From Chthoniobacteraceae bacterium (GTDB taxonomy: Bacteria; Verrucomicrobiota; Verrucomicrobiia; Chthoniobacterales; Chthoniobacteraceae): DNA of 33,448 nucleotides. Shown here one piece after another: positions 1 to 9,319 of this stretch. Location: assembly GCA_028714515.1 (NCBI GenBank), contig JAQTMF010000008.1:1-33448 (forward strand). The letters are read 5' to 3'. A program made the translations under genes and the position numbers. Every line of letters begins with the position of its first letter. The stretch's first letter is position 1. Below the pieces are notes generated by a model. The model was given only the letters and a program-made list of their open reading frames with translations. It did not search any database and had not been told where the DNA came from.

Positions 1-492
1 TGAGCCGCATGTTGTTTGCTCCCGGCACTTCCAGATCGACGAGGGTTTTGGCCGAGAGGATGTTTTGGGAGAGGTTCAATAGTTCGATCCGCCGGCGGTT
101 GATGATTTCTTTCAGCGCGGGGTTGGAGCTGAACATGGTGAAGCTCGCTTTGAGGTAGCGCGTGCCTTTGGTTCCGGAGACGTTGACGACGATGTTCTCG
201 AAGGCGCAGTCGAAGGTCGTCGGTTTTTCCTCGCCTTTTTTCCCGGGGGAGGCTGCGGCCTGTGCGCCTTGCGCCGTTTGCCCGTTGCCGGGGAGGGCTA
301 CGCCTTGGACGGCCGATTTGATGAGCGATTCCCGCATTTTGGGAATCAGCACATATTGGGTCATCGCATAGGATATCAGCGGCGTGAGGATGATCGCGAC
401 GAGGACGGGCCCCCAGGAACCGGATTGCTTCACCGGCGCGGGGGCGGCGCTGATTTCGATCTCTTCTTCGGATATTTCGGGGCCAGCCATGA
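1..492 (-). CDS. fliL: FliL-like flagellar basal body-associated protein (3' end runs off the window)
   Basis: Reverse-strand translation MAGPEISEEEIEISAAPAPVKQSGSWGPVLVAIILTPLISYAMTQYVLIPKM...FENIVVNVSGTKGTRYLKASFTMFS...: one N-terminal TM helix followed by a FliL-type 'NVxGTxGxRYLKxxxxxE/S' segment; located directly downstream of flgE. Confidence 0.75.
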
Positions 493-496
493 TCGG

Positions 497-1459
497 TTAG
501 GAGCGTTTCAGGTTGATGATTTCTTCCAGGACGGAGTCGGTGACGGTGATGATGCGCGAGCCGGCTTGGAATGCCCGCTGGGTGCTGATCATGTTGGCGA
601 ACTCGGAGCTGAGATCGACGTTGGAAAGTTCCAGGGCCTTGGATTGGATCTTGCCGAGGCCGTTGGTTCCCGCCGCGTTGTTTTCGTCGCTGAGGGTGTT
701 GCCGCCTTGCGGACCGGCGGCGTCGAGGTTGCTGTAGAGGTTGCCGCCTTCCCGCACGAGCGAGCCCGGGTCGCGGAAGCTCTGCAGGAGGACTTTGCCG
801 CGGACGTAGGTGTCGCCGTTGCTGAGGCTGATGTTGATGTTGCCGGATTGGTCGATGGAGTAGGAGTTCATCGTCGGCGCGCTGACGGGGACGGACGGGC
901 TGGTGTTGTCCACGACCGGGCCGATGTTGTAGTCGATCTTTACGTCGCCGACGCTCTTGGGGGCGGTGGCCGTCTGGGCGTAGGTGAGGACGCCGCCGGG
1001 GTTGGTCGCTTCGTAGCTGGCGGAGCCGTCGCTGAGTCCCTGCACGCGCATGCCGTCCTGGGTTACGAGGTAGCCGTTGTCGTCCACGCGAAAGTTCCCG
1101 GCGCGGGTGACGAAGAGGTTGCCGCTGGCGGGGTCGCGCACGACGAAAAAGCCGTTGCCCGAGATGCCGAGGTCGGATTCCGAACCGGCGGGGGAGAGGG
1201 TTCCCTGCTGGAAGTTGGTGGTGATGGCGTCGAGCTTCACGCCTGTCCCGACCTGCATGGCGGCGGAGTTTGATGTGTTGCCGTCGGACGAGGCTGGGGA
1301 GGAGTTTCTCAACATTGTGCTGAAGCTGTCGCCGTATTCCGCCGTGGAACCTTTGTAGCCGGTGGTGTTGACGTTCGCGACGTTGTTCCCGATGACTTCG
1401 AGGCCTTTTTCGAAGCTGGTGAGCGCGCTCACGCCTGCATCTAGTGATCCAAGTGCCAT
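497..1459 (-). CDS. flgE: Flagellar hook protein FlgE (FlgE/F/G family)
   Basis: N-term MALGSLDAGVSALTSFEKGLEVIGNNVANVNTTGYKGSTAEYGDSFS and C-term ALELSNVDLSSEFANMISTQRAFQAGSRIITVTDSVLEEIINLKR are classic rod/hook termini; follows flgD. Confidence 0.9.
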   Translation of the reverse strand: MALGSLDAGVSALTSFEKGLEVIGNNVANVNTTGYKGSTAEYGDSFSTMLRNSSPASSDGNTSNSAAMQVGTGVKLDAITTNFQQGTLSPAGSESDLGISGNGFFVVRDPASGNLFVTRAGNFRVDDNGYLVTQDGMRVQGLSDGSASYEATNPGGVLTYAQTATAPKSVGDVKIDYNIGPVVDNTSPSVPVSAPTMNSYSIDQSGNINISLSNGDTYVRGKVLLQSFRDPGSLVREGGNLYSNLDAAGPQGGNTLSDENNAAGTNGLGKIQSKALELSNVDLSSEFANMISTQRAFQAGSRIITVTDSVLEEIINLKRS

Positions 1460-1486
1460 GTCAGTATCCTTTCAGTGTTTGGTTGC

Positions 1487-1957
1487 CTACTGCGCGCCGG
1501 TGCCCGGGGTGCTGTCGGCCGTTGGTTGGTTGATTGCCACGTTTGTCACGGCGTCGATGCCGTAGGCGGCTCCGTTGACGATCAGTTTCGGCGTTCCCGA
1601 ATCGACGCTGACGGCGGAGACGACGCCGGTGATGTTGTTGCCGTCTTCGTCCAGCACGGTGACGGTTTTCCCCAGATAGTTGCTGGCGTTCGCCACTCCC
1701 TGTTGCTGGGTGAAGGCCGCCATGTTTTCCGAGAGCGCCTGCATCTGCTGGAGCGAGCTGAAGCTGGCCATCTGCGAGATGAAGGAGGTGTCGTCCATGG
1801 GGTTGAGGGGGTCCTGGGCCGCGAGCTGGGCGGTGAGGAGTTTGAAGAAGTCGTTTTCATCCAGCGCCGGTTTTCCCGCGGCGTCGGTTTGCTGGTTGAG
1901 GAGGTCGAGCGCCGAGGCGTTGGAAGCCGTGGAGGAGTTGGTGCTGGTGACGGACAT
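1487..1957 (-). CDS. flgD: Flagellar hook capping protein FlgD
   Basis: DENDFFKLLTAQLAAQDPLNPMDDTSFISQMASFSSLQQMQALSENM is the FlgD N-terminal signature. Confidence 0.93.
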   Translation of the reverse strand: MSVTSTNSSTASNASALDLLNQQTDAAGKPALDENDFFKLLTAQLAAQDPLNPMDDTSFISQMASFSSLQQMQALSENMAAFTQQQGVANASNYLGKTVTVLDEDGNNITGVVSAVSVDSGTPKLIVNGAAYGIDAVTNVAINQPTADSTPGTGAQ

Positions 1958-1969
1958 GGGCGGATGGGG

Positions 1970-3424
1970 TTAGGCGAATAGGGCGATGGCTCCGCGTTCT
2001 TCCGGCAGGCTCGCGCCCGGATGCCGGGATGCGGCGGCGGCGGTTTTGGGCCGGGCGGGGCGCGGGAGGCCGTCGCCGGGCAGGAAGGAGGAGGGCGGCT
2101 GGTGCTGCTGGCGTTGCTGGAAGTCGCCCAGGCCGCTTTGCGGGGTTTCGAAGACGGGGGCGGCGATCCGCAGCCCGCGATCGGCCGAGGTGCTGGTGAA
2201 CTGGCTCCAGTGATGTTCCAGGGCGGCGCGCAGGTCGGCGGACTCGGTTTTGAAGACGGGCTGGCATTCTCCGGCGTTCATGCGCAACTGGATGGTCAGT
2301 TCCTGCCCGTCGTGCAGGCGCACCTGGATCTCCACGTTGCCGCGCCCGTCGGAACGCATGCGCTCGGCCGTCTCCAGGGTGTGATGGAGGATCGCGGCGG
2401 TGTCCTGCGGGCTCCCGGCTTTCGCGGCCGCTTCCGGCTGGGGATTGCCCGCGCCGGGCGTTTCCCGCGCCACGGGGAGGAAGGTTCCAAAGGCTTCCGA
2501 GCCGCCGGAGGGGGTGCCGTTGCCGTCGCGGGTTTGCTCGCGCGCCGCCGGTTCGGCCGCTTGCGGCGCGCCGACCGGTGCCGGGGAGACGCCCGGCGCC
2601 GTGGCGGGGGGAGCTGCCGGGGGCGGGGTGTCTTTCACTGGCTGGGGGCGCGGGGTGGGCATGGGTGCATGCTCCACAGCAACAGACATGCCACTAGCAC
2701 TCTGAATAATACCCGGAGCCGTAGTTTTCCCGCTGTCCGCGGGAGTGGCTTCCGCGATGGGGAGAGGAGGCGCGGGGTCCTCGGCAATTTTTGCCGAGCC
2801 GCTGGGCTTTGGCTGTACCGCGGACGGCGGACCGGGGAGGGCGGGAGGCGGGATTTTGCCGCTCCACGGCTCCTCGCTGGGAACGGGGGCCCGGCCATCG
2901 GGATCGCGCCTCTGGCCGAGAGGGATCGCGGGGGGCTTCGCCGGGGCGGAAGGGGGGGCTTCCACGGGGCTTGGGTGCGCGGAGGAGACGGCCGCTTGGG
3001 ACAAGACGCCGGGGCTGTTTTCCCCGGCAAAGGGGATCGCGGCGGGAAGGAGGCTGCCTCTTTGGGCCGCGATTTCCGGGGTCCCCTCCCCTTCCGTGTT
3101 CTCCGCGACGGGCGCGGAGGCGGCCGGGACGGTCTCGGGAACGGTTGCCGCCACGGGAAGGGGCGGAGGCAGGTAGGTCACGGCGGGGGGCGTATCCGCC
3201 GATACGTCCGCAGGGTTGGCGTCTTTGCGCTTTTGCGGGGGACGCGGCTCTTCGTTCGTCTCGCCAGGCGCGACGGGCGTTTCCGCGACGGCGGGATTTT
3301 CGCCGGGCCGCTGGGGGAGGAGTTCGTCGAATTTCCCGGCCTCGTCTCCGGGGAGCTTTTTCGGCGCCGCTCCGGGGGCGTCCACGGGGAGCGCTTGGAC
3401 TGGGGACACACCGGCGGGGCTCAT
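1970..3424 (-). CDS. fliK: Flagellar hook-length control protein FliK
   Basis: Pro/Ala-rich N-terminal ruler plus C-terminal Flg_hook-like domain (GNVEIQVRLHDGQELTIQLRMNAGECQPVFKTESADLRAALEHHW); located between the motE-like gene and flgD. Confidence 0.8.
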   Translation of the reverse strand: MSPAGVSPVQALPVDAPGAAPKKLPGDEAGKFDELLPQRPGENPAVAETPVAPGETNEEPRPPQKRKDANPADVSADTPPAVTYLPPPLPVAATVPETVPAASAPVAENTEGEGTPEIAAQRGSLLPAAIPFAGENSPGVLSQAAVSSAHPSPVEAPPSAPAKPPAIPLGQRRDPDGRAPVPSEEPWSGKIPPPALPGPPSAVQPKPSGSAKIAEDPAPPLPIAEATPADSGKTTAPGIIQSASGMSVAVEHAPMPTPRPQPVKDTPPPAAPPATAPGVSPAPVGAPQAAEPAAREQTRDGNGTPSGGSEAFGTFLPVARETPGAGNPQPEAAAKAGSPQDTAAILHHTLETAERMRSDGRGNVEIQVRLHDGQELTIQLRMNAGECQPVFKTESADLRAALEHHWSQFTSTSADRGLRIAAPVFETPQSGLGDFQQRQQHQPPSSFLPGDGLPRPARPKTAAAASRHPGASLPEERGAIALFA

Positions 3425-4014
3425 GGTTGATCTTTCCTGGCTTTCAGGAGGCGGAGTTTGTCCGATAGGAGCGCGGCGCGTTTGGCCATGCCGATGTCGG
3501 GCGTGCGGGGGCGCGCCATTTCCTGGAAGATCGCGCCGACTTTATCGGCTTTCATCAAGGAGAGAATTTTGACGACCATTGTCTCGTCCATCTCGGCGAA
3601 GATGTTGACGACGGCGGGGGCCGCCATGGTGGAATAGGTTGTGGAGAGCGATTTCAGGTTTGCCGCCTCGGTCTCTTGCATTTCGACGATGGAGGCGGTC
3701 AGTTGATCCCGCGATGCCTGGATATCGTTCTGTACTTTGACCAGTTCCTCGCGCTCTGTCGCGAGCCGCGCGCGCATTTTCTCCAGGTCGAGTTCCCGCG
3801 CGTCGAGCTTCTTGCGCTCCGCCCGGAGTTCGGCGACGAATTTCTCGATCTCCGCGTCTTTGAAGCTCCACATGAGCGGGGGCGTCTCGATGTTGACCTT
3901 CGGCAGGTTGGCGAAGAGGGCCGCCTGCTGGGACATGATGAGCCATGCGGTGATGCCGAGGTTGGCGAGGACGGCCAGGATGGCGGCGGTCCACGGGGAC
4001 TTGAGGAAGTTCAT
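3421..4014 (-). CDS. MotE-like / MgtE-N domain flagellar protein (TM helix + coiled coil)
   Basis: MNFLKSPWTAAILAVLANLGITAWLIMSQ... coiled coil ...VNIFAEMDETMVVKILSLMKADKVGAIFQEMA; ATGA overlaps with both neighbours support the start at 4014 rather than the longer ORF start. Confidence 0.75.
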   Translation of the reverse strand: MNFLKSPWTAAILAVLANLGITAWLIMSQQAALFANLPKVNIETPPLMWSFKDAEIEKFVAELRAERKKLDARELDLEKMRARLATEREELVKVQNDIQASRDQLTASIVEMQETEAANLKSLSTTYSTMAAPAVVNIFAEMDETMVVKILSLMKADKVGAIFQEMARPRTPDIGMAKRAALLSDKLRLLKARKDQP

Positions 4015-4463
4015 CGGCCGGCCCTCCGCGTGCCGTAACGCACGATGATCAGGTCGTCCACGGCGGCTTCTTCCATGGCCTGGATGGCGCTCTGGTATTC
4101 CTTCATCTTTTTTTGTTTTAACCGCGCGAGCACTTCCCGCTTCATCCTTGCTTGCAGGAGGGCGGTATGCCGCGCTTGGGTGACTTGCGCCGCTGCCCGC
4201 AGGGCGTCCGCGAGCTGGCCGCACGCGGCTTGCTGGTTGGCGATGGCGTGCAGATACAATGTTTGATCGCCCGGGCGGATGCGTTCGCGGCGCGTCTGGC
4301 CGAGGGCGGTTTGCGCGGCGTCCAAGGCTTGTTTCGCGGCCTCCAGGGTTTGTCCGGCGCGGGTTTGCTCCCGCACGGCCCGGGCCCACGCCTCGGCGGC
4401 GGCTTGCTCTTCGCGGGCGCGCACGATCAGGACGGCTTCGAGGCTGAAGGCAAAGGCTTTCAT
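4011..4463 (-). CDS. fliJ: Flagellar export protein FliJ
   Basis: MKAFAFSLEAVLIVRAREEQAAAEAWARAVREQ...: coiled-coil FliJ-like protein immediately downstream of fliI, 4-nt overlap. Confidence 0.75.
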   Translation of the reverse strand: MKAFAFSLEAVLIVRAREEQAAAEAWARAVREQTRAGQTLEAAKQALDAAQTALGQTRRERIRPGDQTLYLHAIANQQAACGQLADALRAAAQVTQARHTALLQARMKREVLARLKQKKMKEYQSAIQAMEEAAVDDLIIVRYGTRRAGR

Positions 4464-5803
4464 TGGAGCAGGGCGGCGATTTGAGCGAAGCTCTGGGCGC
4501 GCGCGATTTTTTCTTCCGGTTTCTGGCGCAGGAAGCGGTTGAGGGCTTCGTGTTTTTCGATGGCGAGGTCGATCCGCGCGTTGGTGCCCTTGGTGTAGGC
4601 GCCGATGTTGACGAGGTCTTCGTTTTTGCGGTAGAGGGCGAGGAGGTCGCGGGCGTTGCTGACTCTGTCCACTTCCCCGGGGGCGCTGACTTCGCGCACG
4701 AGACGGCTGACGCTTTCCAGGACGTCGATGGCGGGGAAGTGGTTGGCGGTGGCGAGCGCGCGCGATAGCACGATGTGCCCGTCGAGGATGCCGCGCACGG
4801 CGTCGGCGATGGGCTCGTTCATGTCGTCGCCTTCGACGAGGACGGTGTAGAAGGCGGTGATGGAGCCGGTTTCGCCCGCTCCGGTGCGCTCCAGCAGGCG
4901 CGGCAGGAGGGCGAAGACGGAGGGGGTGTAGCCCCGGCTGCTGGGCGGTTCGCCGATCGCCAGGCCGATTTCGCGCTGGGCCATGGCGAAGCGGGTGACG
5001 GAGTCCATCATGAAGAGGACTTTGCGGCCTTGTTCGCGGAAGTGCTCGGCGATGGTGGTGGCCAGCAGGGCCGCGCGGAGGCGCACCAGGGCGGGGGCTT
5101 CGGAGGTGGAACAGACGACGACGGAGCGCGCCATGCCTTCTTCGCCGAGGTCTTTTTCCAGGAATTCCCGGAGTTCGCGCCCCCGCTCGCCCACGAGCGC
5201 GATGACGTTGACTTCGGACTCCGCGCCGCGGGCCATCATGCCCAGGAGGGTCGATTTGCCCACGCCGCTGCCGGCGAAGATGCCCATGCGCTGGCCGCAG
5301 CCCATGGGGGTGAAGACGTCGATGGCTTTGATGCCGGTCTGGAAGGCCTGGTTGATGCGCTGCCGCCGCAGCGGGTTGGGCGCGCTGTTGTCGAGGTGGG
5401 CGGTCCATTCCGCGTCGAGCGGGCCGTGCCCGTCGAGCGGACGCCCCAGGCCGTCGATGACGCGCCCGATGAGCCCCTCGCCCACCGGCATGGCCGAGGC
5501 GGTGGCGGAGACGAAGACTTTGGCCCCGGCGTGCAGATGCCGCAGGTCGCCGAGCGGCATGAGGAGGATGCGGTGGTCGCGGAAGCCGACGACTTCGGCG
5601 TAAAGCTCCGCGCCGCCTCGGGGCGACTCGATGCGGCAGACGTCGCCCAGGGCGGCGGCGGGGCCGTCCGATTCGATCACGAGGCCGTTGACTTGGGCGA
5701 CGCGGCCGATTCGTTCGATGAGGGAGACGCTTTTCAACCGGCGCAGGAAGCGCTCGCCGAGTTCGGCGAGCCGGGGGCTGGCGAAGTCCGCCTGGGCGCT
5801 CAC
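4460..5803 (-). CDS. fliI: Flagellum-specific ATP synthase FliI
   Basis: Walker A GIFAGSGVGKSTLLGMMARG, ALVGERGREL, LFMMDSVTRFAMAQREIGLAIGEPPSSRGYTPSVFALLPRLLERTG. Confidence 0.97.
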   Translation of the reverse strand: MSAQADFASPRLAELGERFLRRLKSVSLIERIGRVAQVNGLVIESDGPAAALGDVCRIESPRGGAELYAEVVGFRDHRILLMPLGDLRHLHAGAKVFVSATASAMPVGEGLIGRVIDGLGRPLDGHGPLDAEWTAHLDNSAPNPLRRQRINQAFQTGIKAIDVFTPMGCGQRMGIFAGSGVGKSTLLGMMARGAESEVNVIALVGERGRELREFLEKDLGEEGMARSVVVCSTSEAPALVRLRAALLATTIAEHFREQGRKVLFMMDSVTRFAMAQREIGLAIGEPPSSRGYTPSVFALLPRLLERTGAGETGSITAFYTVLVEGDDMNEPIADAVRGILDGHIVLSRALATANHFPAIDVLESVSRLVREVSAPGEVDRVSNARDLLALYRKNEDLVNIGAYTKGTNARIDLAIEKHEALNRFLRQKPEEKIARAQSFAQIAALLQ

Positions 5804-6366
5804 AGCAGTTCCTCCAGGTTTTCGATCTTGGCGTCGAGGCTGCCGTCGAAGGTTCCAAAGCGGCTGTGCACGCGGCTGTCGCCGGGGCGCAGTTCGGGGT
5901 CGGCGACGAAGCGGATGCCGGGGTATTTCTGGTCGTACACGGCTTCGACGCCTTCGAAGATTTCCAGGTCGCGCTCGTTGAGGAAGACTTCCAGCCCGGC
6001 GGTGCCGGGATGCACTTCGGCGATCAGTTCGGAGAGGATGTTTTTGGTGATCTTTTCGTCGAGGTCCACGGTGGAGAGGACGCGCCGGACGGCTTCCATG
6101 ACCATGCGCGGGAGCATTCCGCAGAATTGTTCGATCAACGCGTCGTGCCGGGCGGCCAGCCCTTCCAGGGTTCGCCGGTGCAACTCGACCATTTCGGCCT
6201 GGTGGCGCGCGAATTGCGCCGCGCGCTCGGCCGCCGCCGCGTTGTGCCCCCGCTGGTAGGATTCTTCGCGCGCCGCCTGGAGGTCGGCCTCGGTATACTT
6301 GGCGACGGGCGCGCTGCCCGCCAGCGCGATGGCGCGCGGACGCTTGGGGAATTTACACGAAAGCAC
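5800..6366 (-). CDS. fliH: Flagellar assembly protein FliH
   Basis: FliH/HrpE-like (YTEADLQAAREESYQRGHNAA..., C-term VLSTVDLDEKITKNILSELIAEVHPGTAGLEVFLNERDLE), located between fliG and fliI. Confidence 0.85.
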   Translation of the reverse strand: MLSCKFPKRPRAIALAGSAPVAKYTEADLQAAREESYQRGHNAAAAERAAQFARHQAEMVELHRRTLEGLAARHDALIEQFCGMLPRMVMEAVRRVLSTVDLDEKITKNILSELIAEVHPGTAGLEVFLNERDLEIFEGVEAVYDQKYPGIRFVADPELRPGDSRVHSRFGTFDGSLDAKIENLEELL

Positions 6367-7372
6367 GGTCGTCGCCTCCCGAGTCGAGGGTGATTTCTTC
6401 CGCCTCCTCCAGCTTGCGCACGACCTGGATGATCTTGTCTTGCGCGGCTTCCACGTCCTTCATCTTGACGGGGCCGAGCATTTCGATGTCTTCCTTGAGG
6501 CCTTCGGCGGCGCGTTTGGAGATCGAGGCCATGACGGCGGCGATGAGCGATGGCTTGGCCGGTTTCAGGGCGACGGCGAGGTCGCCCATGTCGACTTCGC
6601 GCATGACGCGCTGCAAGTCGACCCGTTCCAGGCGCGCGAGGTCTTCGAAGCTGAAGACTTTCTTGCGGATGGCCGCGCCCAGGGGGGCGTTGCGCTCTTC
6701 GATGCGCGTCATGAGGGTTTTGCGCGTGTCTTTGTCGAGGGCGTTGAGGATGTCGGCGACGCTCTTGACGCCGCCGCTGTGGTGCAGCCCTTGTTTGAGT
6801 GATTTTTTGTCGAAGTGGCGGTTCAGGTTTTTGGCGATTTTCAGGAGCACGTCGTGCGAGGTGGGCTCCATGGCTCCCAGGCGCTCCACGACTTCTTCGC
6901 GCAGTTCGGGGGCGAGCATCATGACGATTTCCGCGGCTTTGGCGGTGTCGAGGTAGGAGAGGATGAAGGCCACGGTTTGCGGCTGCTCGGCTTTGACGAG
7001 GTTGAGGATCTGCCGCCCGTCCATTTGGCGGATGTCTTCGCCCGCTTCGGAGGGGATGGTGGAGGGGGCGACGCGGTTGAGGATGGTCGCGGCGGTGAAG
7101 TCGCCTTTGGCTTTGGCCAGGGCGCTCTGCGCGTAGCCGACGCCGCCCAGTTTGGAGCGCACGCCGGTGAGGATCAGCTGGCCGAATTCGCCGATCAGCT
7201 CTTTTTGCACGGGTTCTTCGATGACGTGCAGGTTGGCCATTTCACGGCAGATCAATTCGAGCTGGGCCGTGTCGAATTCTTTCATGACTTCGGCGGCGGC
7301 GTCCGCGCCGATGAAGATGAAGAAGGCCGCGATTTTCTGGATCTTGGTGAGTTGGCTGTAGTCGATCGCCAT
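6353..7372 (-). CDS. fliG: Flagellar motor switch protein FliG
   Basis: LTKIQKIAAFFIFIGADAAAEVMKEFD, EHPQT-like region (AEQPQTVAFILSYLD), VFSFEDLARLERVDLQRVMREVD. Confidence 0.97.
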   Translation of the reverse strand: MAIDYSQLTKIQKIAAFFIFIGADAAAEVMKEFDTAQLELICREMANLHVIEEPVQKELIGEFGQLILTGVRSKLGGVGYAQSALAKAKGDFTAATILNRVAPSTIPSEAGEDIRQMDGRQILNLVKAEQPQTVAFILSYLDTAKAAEIVMMLAPELREEVVERLGAMEPTSHDVLLKIAKNLNRHFDKKSLKQGLHHSGGVKSVADILNALDKDTRKTLMTRIEERNAPLGAAIRKKVFSFEDLARLERVDLQRVMREVDMGDLAVALKPAKPSLIAAVMASISKRAAEGLKEDIEMLGPVKMKDVEAAQDKIIQVVRKLEEAEEITLDSGGDDRAFV

Positions 7373-8913
7373 CAGTTTTTGTTATTGGGCGCCGCCATCC
7401 ATCCGCGCAGGGCCGCGCCGACGTTTTCGGGTTTCTGGCGGATCATTTCGTTGAGCATCTCGGGGGAAATGACGGGGGTGCCGGAGGCTTGCAGTTCCCC
7501 GGCGTTGGGCTCCAGGATCTCGATGGGGATTTCGTAGGGTTTGGTGCGCTTGAGGAGGCGCAGGAAGATGAGGATGACGAAGGCGGCGATGCCCAGCCCG
7601 ACGGCGCTGCGCAGGAGATCCTGGTTGTTGTAGAGCACGTCGGTGAATTCGGGTTTTCTGACGGCCGGGGCCTCGAAGGCGACTTCTTGCAGGGAGATGG
7701 CCTGGGAGGAGTCCTGCCCCCCTGTGGCTTTGATGCCGAGGGCGTTGGCGACCATTTTCCGCAGGGCGTCGAGTTCCTGCTGGCTGCGGGGTTTCTCTTT
7801 TGCCGCGATGAATACCGCCGCGGAGAGGTGGGTGATGCTGCCGGGGTTTTTCACCGCGTTGACGGTGGTCCGGTTGATCTCGTAGGTGTTGGTTTTGTTT
7901 TTCCGCGTTTCCTCGCTGTTTTTGCCGGTCGATTTCGCGTTGCCTTCGCCGTTGGCGTTGGGCGGGGTGTTGGAGGTGACGCCGACGGCGGGCCGCTGGT
8001 TGGTGCCGTCGGTTTCGGTGGTGACGACGCTGTCTTCGGTGACGACTTCGTTGCGGACGACTTGTTTTTCGGGGTCGAATTCTTCTTTGACGGTGGTGGA
8101 GCTGTCGGTATCGACGTCGGCGGAGACGCGCACGACGGCGTTGTTGAGGCCGAGGACCTTGGAGAGCATGGTCTCGACTTTCCCCGCGAAGTAGTCTTCG
8201 ACGCTTTTGCGGTATTTCATCTGGGCGGTGGCGACGCCGAGGGAGGGGTCGTCCTTGAGGTTCTCCGTGAGTACGTTGCCGTGGCTGTCGATGACGGCGA
8301 CGTCGTTGACGCCGAGCCCTTCGACGGAGTTGGCGACGAGGAAGCGGATGGAGTTGACGGCTTCCTGGGTGAGCGCGCCCGCGCCTTGCTCGACGAAGAC
8401 GGAGGCGGTCGGCTTGGACTTGGCGTCGGAGAAGAGCAGCCGGTTTTCGGGCATGACGATGAGGACGCGCGCGGAGTGGACGCCGTTGATTTGCGCGATG
8501 GTGCGGGAGAGTTCTCCCTGGACGGCCCGGACGTAGTTGGTGCGCTGGACGAAGTCGCTGATGCCGAAGTTGGACCGGTCGAAGATTTCGAACCCGACGC
8601 CGCCCCCGGAGGGGACGCCTTTGGCGGCGAGTTGCGCCCGCAGTTGGTGCACTTTTTCGCCCGGGACGTAGACGGAGCCGCCACCCGCGCCGATCTCGTA
8701 TTTGACGCCTTGTTCCTGGACGAGGCTGAGCACTTCGGCGATGTCCTTTTCGCCAAGCCGCCCGTAGAGGAGCTGCATTTGCGAACGGCCGGACCAGAGG
8801 ACGACTCCGACCATGCCGGCGATGACGGCGGCGATGGCGAGCCCGAGGGTGATCCGCTGGCTGATGGCGAGCTGGCTCCAGAGCCGGCCCATCTGTTTGA
8901 TGAAATCGTTCAT
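7372..8913 (-). CDS. fliF: Flagellar MS-ring protein FliF
   Basis: QMQLLYGRLGEKDIAEVLSLVQEQGVKYEIG..., NFGISDFVQRTNYVRAVQGELSRTIAQINGVHSARVLIVMPE; two TM helices. Confidence 0.97.
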   Translation of the reverse strand: MNDFIKQMGRLWSQLAISQRITLGLAIAAVIAGMVGVVLWSGRSQMQLLYGRLGEKDIAEVLSLVQEQGVKYEIGAGGGSVYVPGEKVHQLRAQLAAKGVPSGGGVGFEIFDRSNFGISDFVQRTNYVRAVQGELSRTIAQINGVHSARVLIVMPENRLLFSDAKSKPTASVFVEQGAGALTQEAVNSIRFLVANSVEGLGVNDVAVIDSHGNVLTENLKDDPSLGVATAQMKYRKSVEDYFAGKVETMLSKVLGLNNAVVRVSADVDTDSSTTVKEEFDPEKQVVRNEVVTEDSVVTTETDGTNQRPAVGVTSNTPPNANGEGNAKSTGKNSEETRKNKTNTYEINRTTVNAVKNPGSITHLSAAVFIAAKEKPRSQQELDALRKMVANALGIKATGGQDSSQAISLQEVAFEAPAVRKPEFTDVLYNNQDLLRSAVGLGIAAFVILIFLRLLKRTKPYEIPIEILEPNAGELQASGTPVISPEMLNEMIRQKPENVGAALRGWMAAPNNKN

Positions 8914-8929
8914 AGGGGGGCGCCCGGCT

Positions 8930-9307
8930 TCAGACCTGCATCCGCATGAGTTCCTGGTAGGAGTCCACCAGTTTGTTGCGCACTTCGACCATGAGCGAGA
9001 AGGCGACGCTGGACTCCTGCATGGAGATCATCGCCTGGTGGAGGTTGTTGGTCTCGCCGCTGAGCAGTTTGTTCTGGTCGGCGCTGGCGATCTTCATTTT
9101 GTCGTCCACTTCGTGGACGGCTTGTTCCAGGACTTTGGAGAAGGAGGCGCCGGTGGCGGGCGCGCCCGCCGATTCGGTGGAGCGCAGGGATGCCGGTTTG
9201 GAGATTCCCTCGATGCCTTCCACACCCGACGGGCCGGCGGCGCGCGCGATGTCGCTGGATTTTCCCCACATGCCGGGGATGGCGTTGGAACCGATGGAGC
9301 CGATCAT
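8930..9307 (-). CDS. fliE: Flagellar hook-basal body complex protein FliE
   Basis: C-term LSGETNNLHQAMISMQESSVAFSLMVEVRNKLVDSYQELMRMQV. Confidence 0.93.
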   Translation of the reverse strand: MIGSIGSNAIPGMWGKSSDIARAAGPSGVEGIEGISKPASLRSTESAGAPATGASFSKVLEQAVHEVDDKMKIASADQNKLLSGETNNLHQAMISMQESSVAFSLMVEVRNKLVDSYQELMRMQV

Positions 9308-9319
9308 GGGTGCGGAGGG

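Noticed and set aside
2021-3430. 469-aa plus-strand ORF antisense to fliK
   Set aside because: Gly/Arg-rich shadow of the Pro/Ala-rich FliK linker.
3421-4389. Extended 322-aa version of the motE-like ORF
   Set aside because: The extra N-terminus is Arg/Pro-rich and overlaps fliJ in another frame; the start at 4014 gives an ATGA overlap and a proper N-terminal TM helix.
4775-6259. 494-aa plus-strand ORF antisense to fliI/fliH
   Set aside because: No recognisable domain; antisense shadow of conserved flagellar genes.
7489-8949. 486-aa plus-strand ORF antisense to fliF
   Set aside because: Asp/Gly/Val-rich shadow ORF opposite clear FliF.
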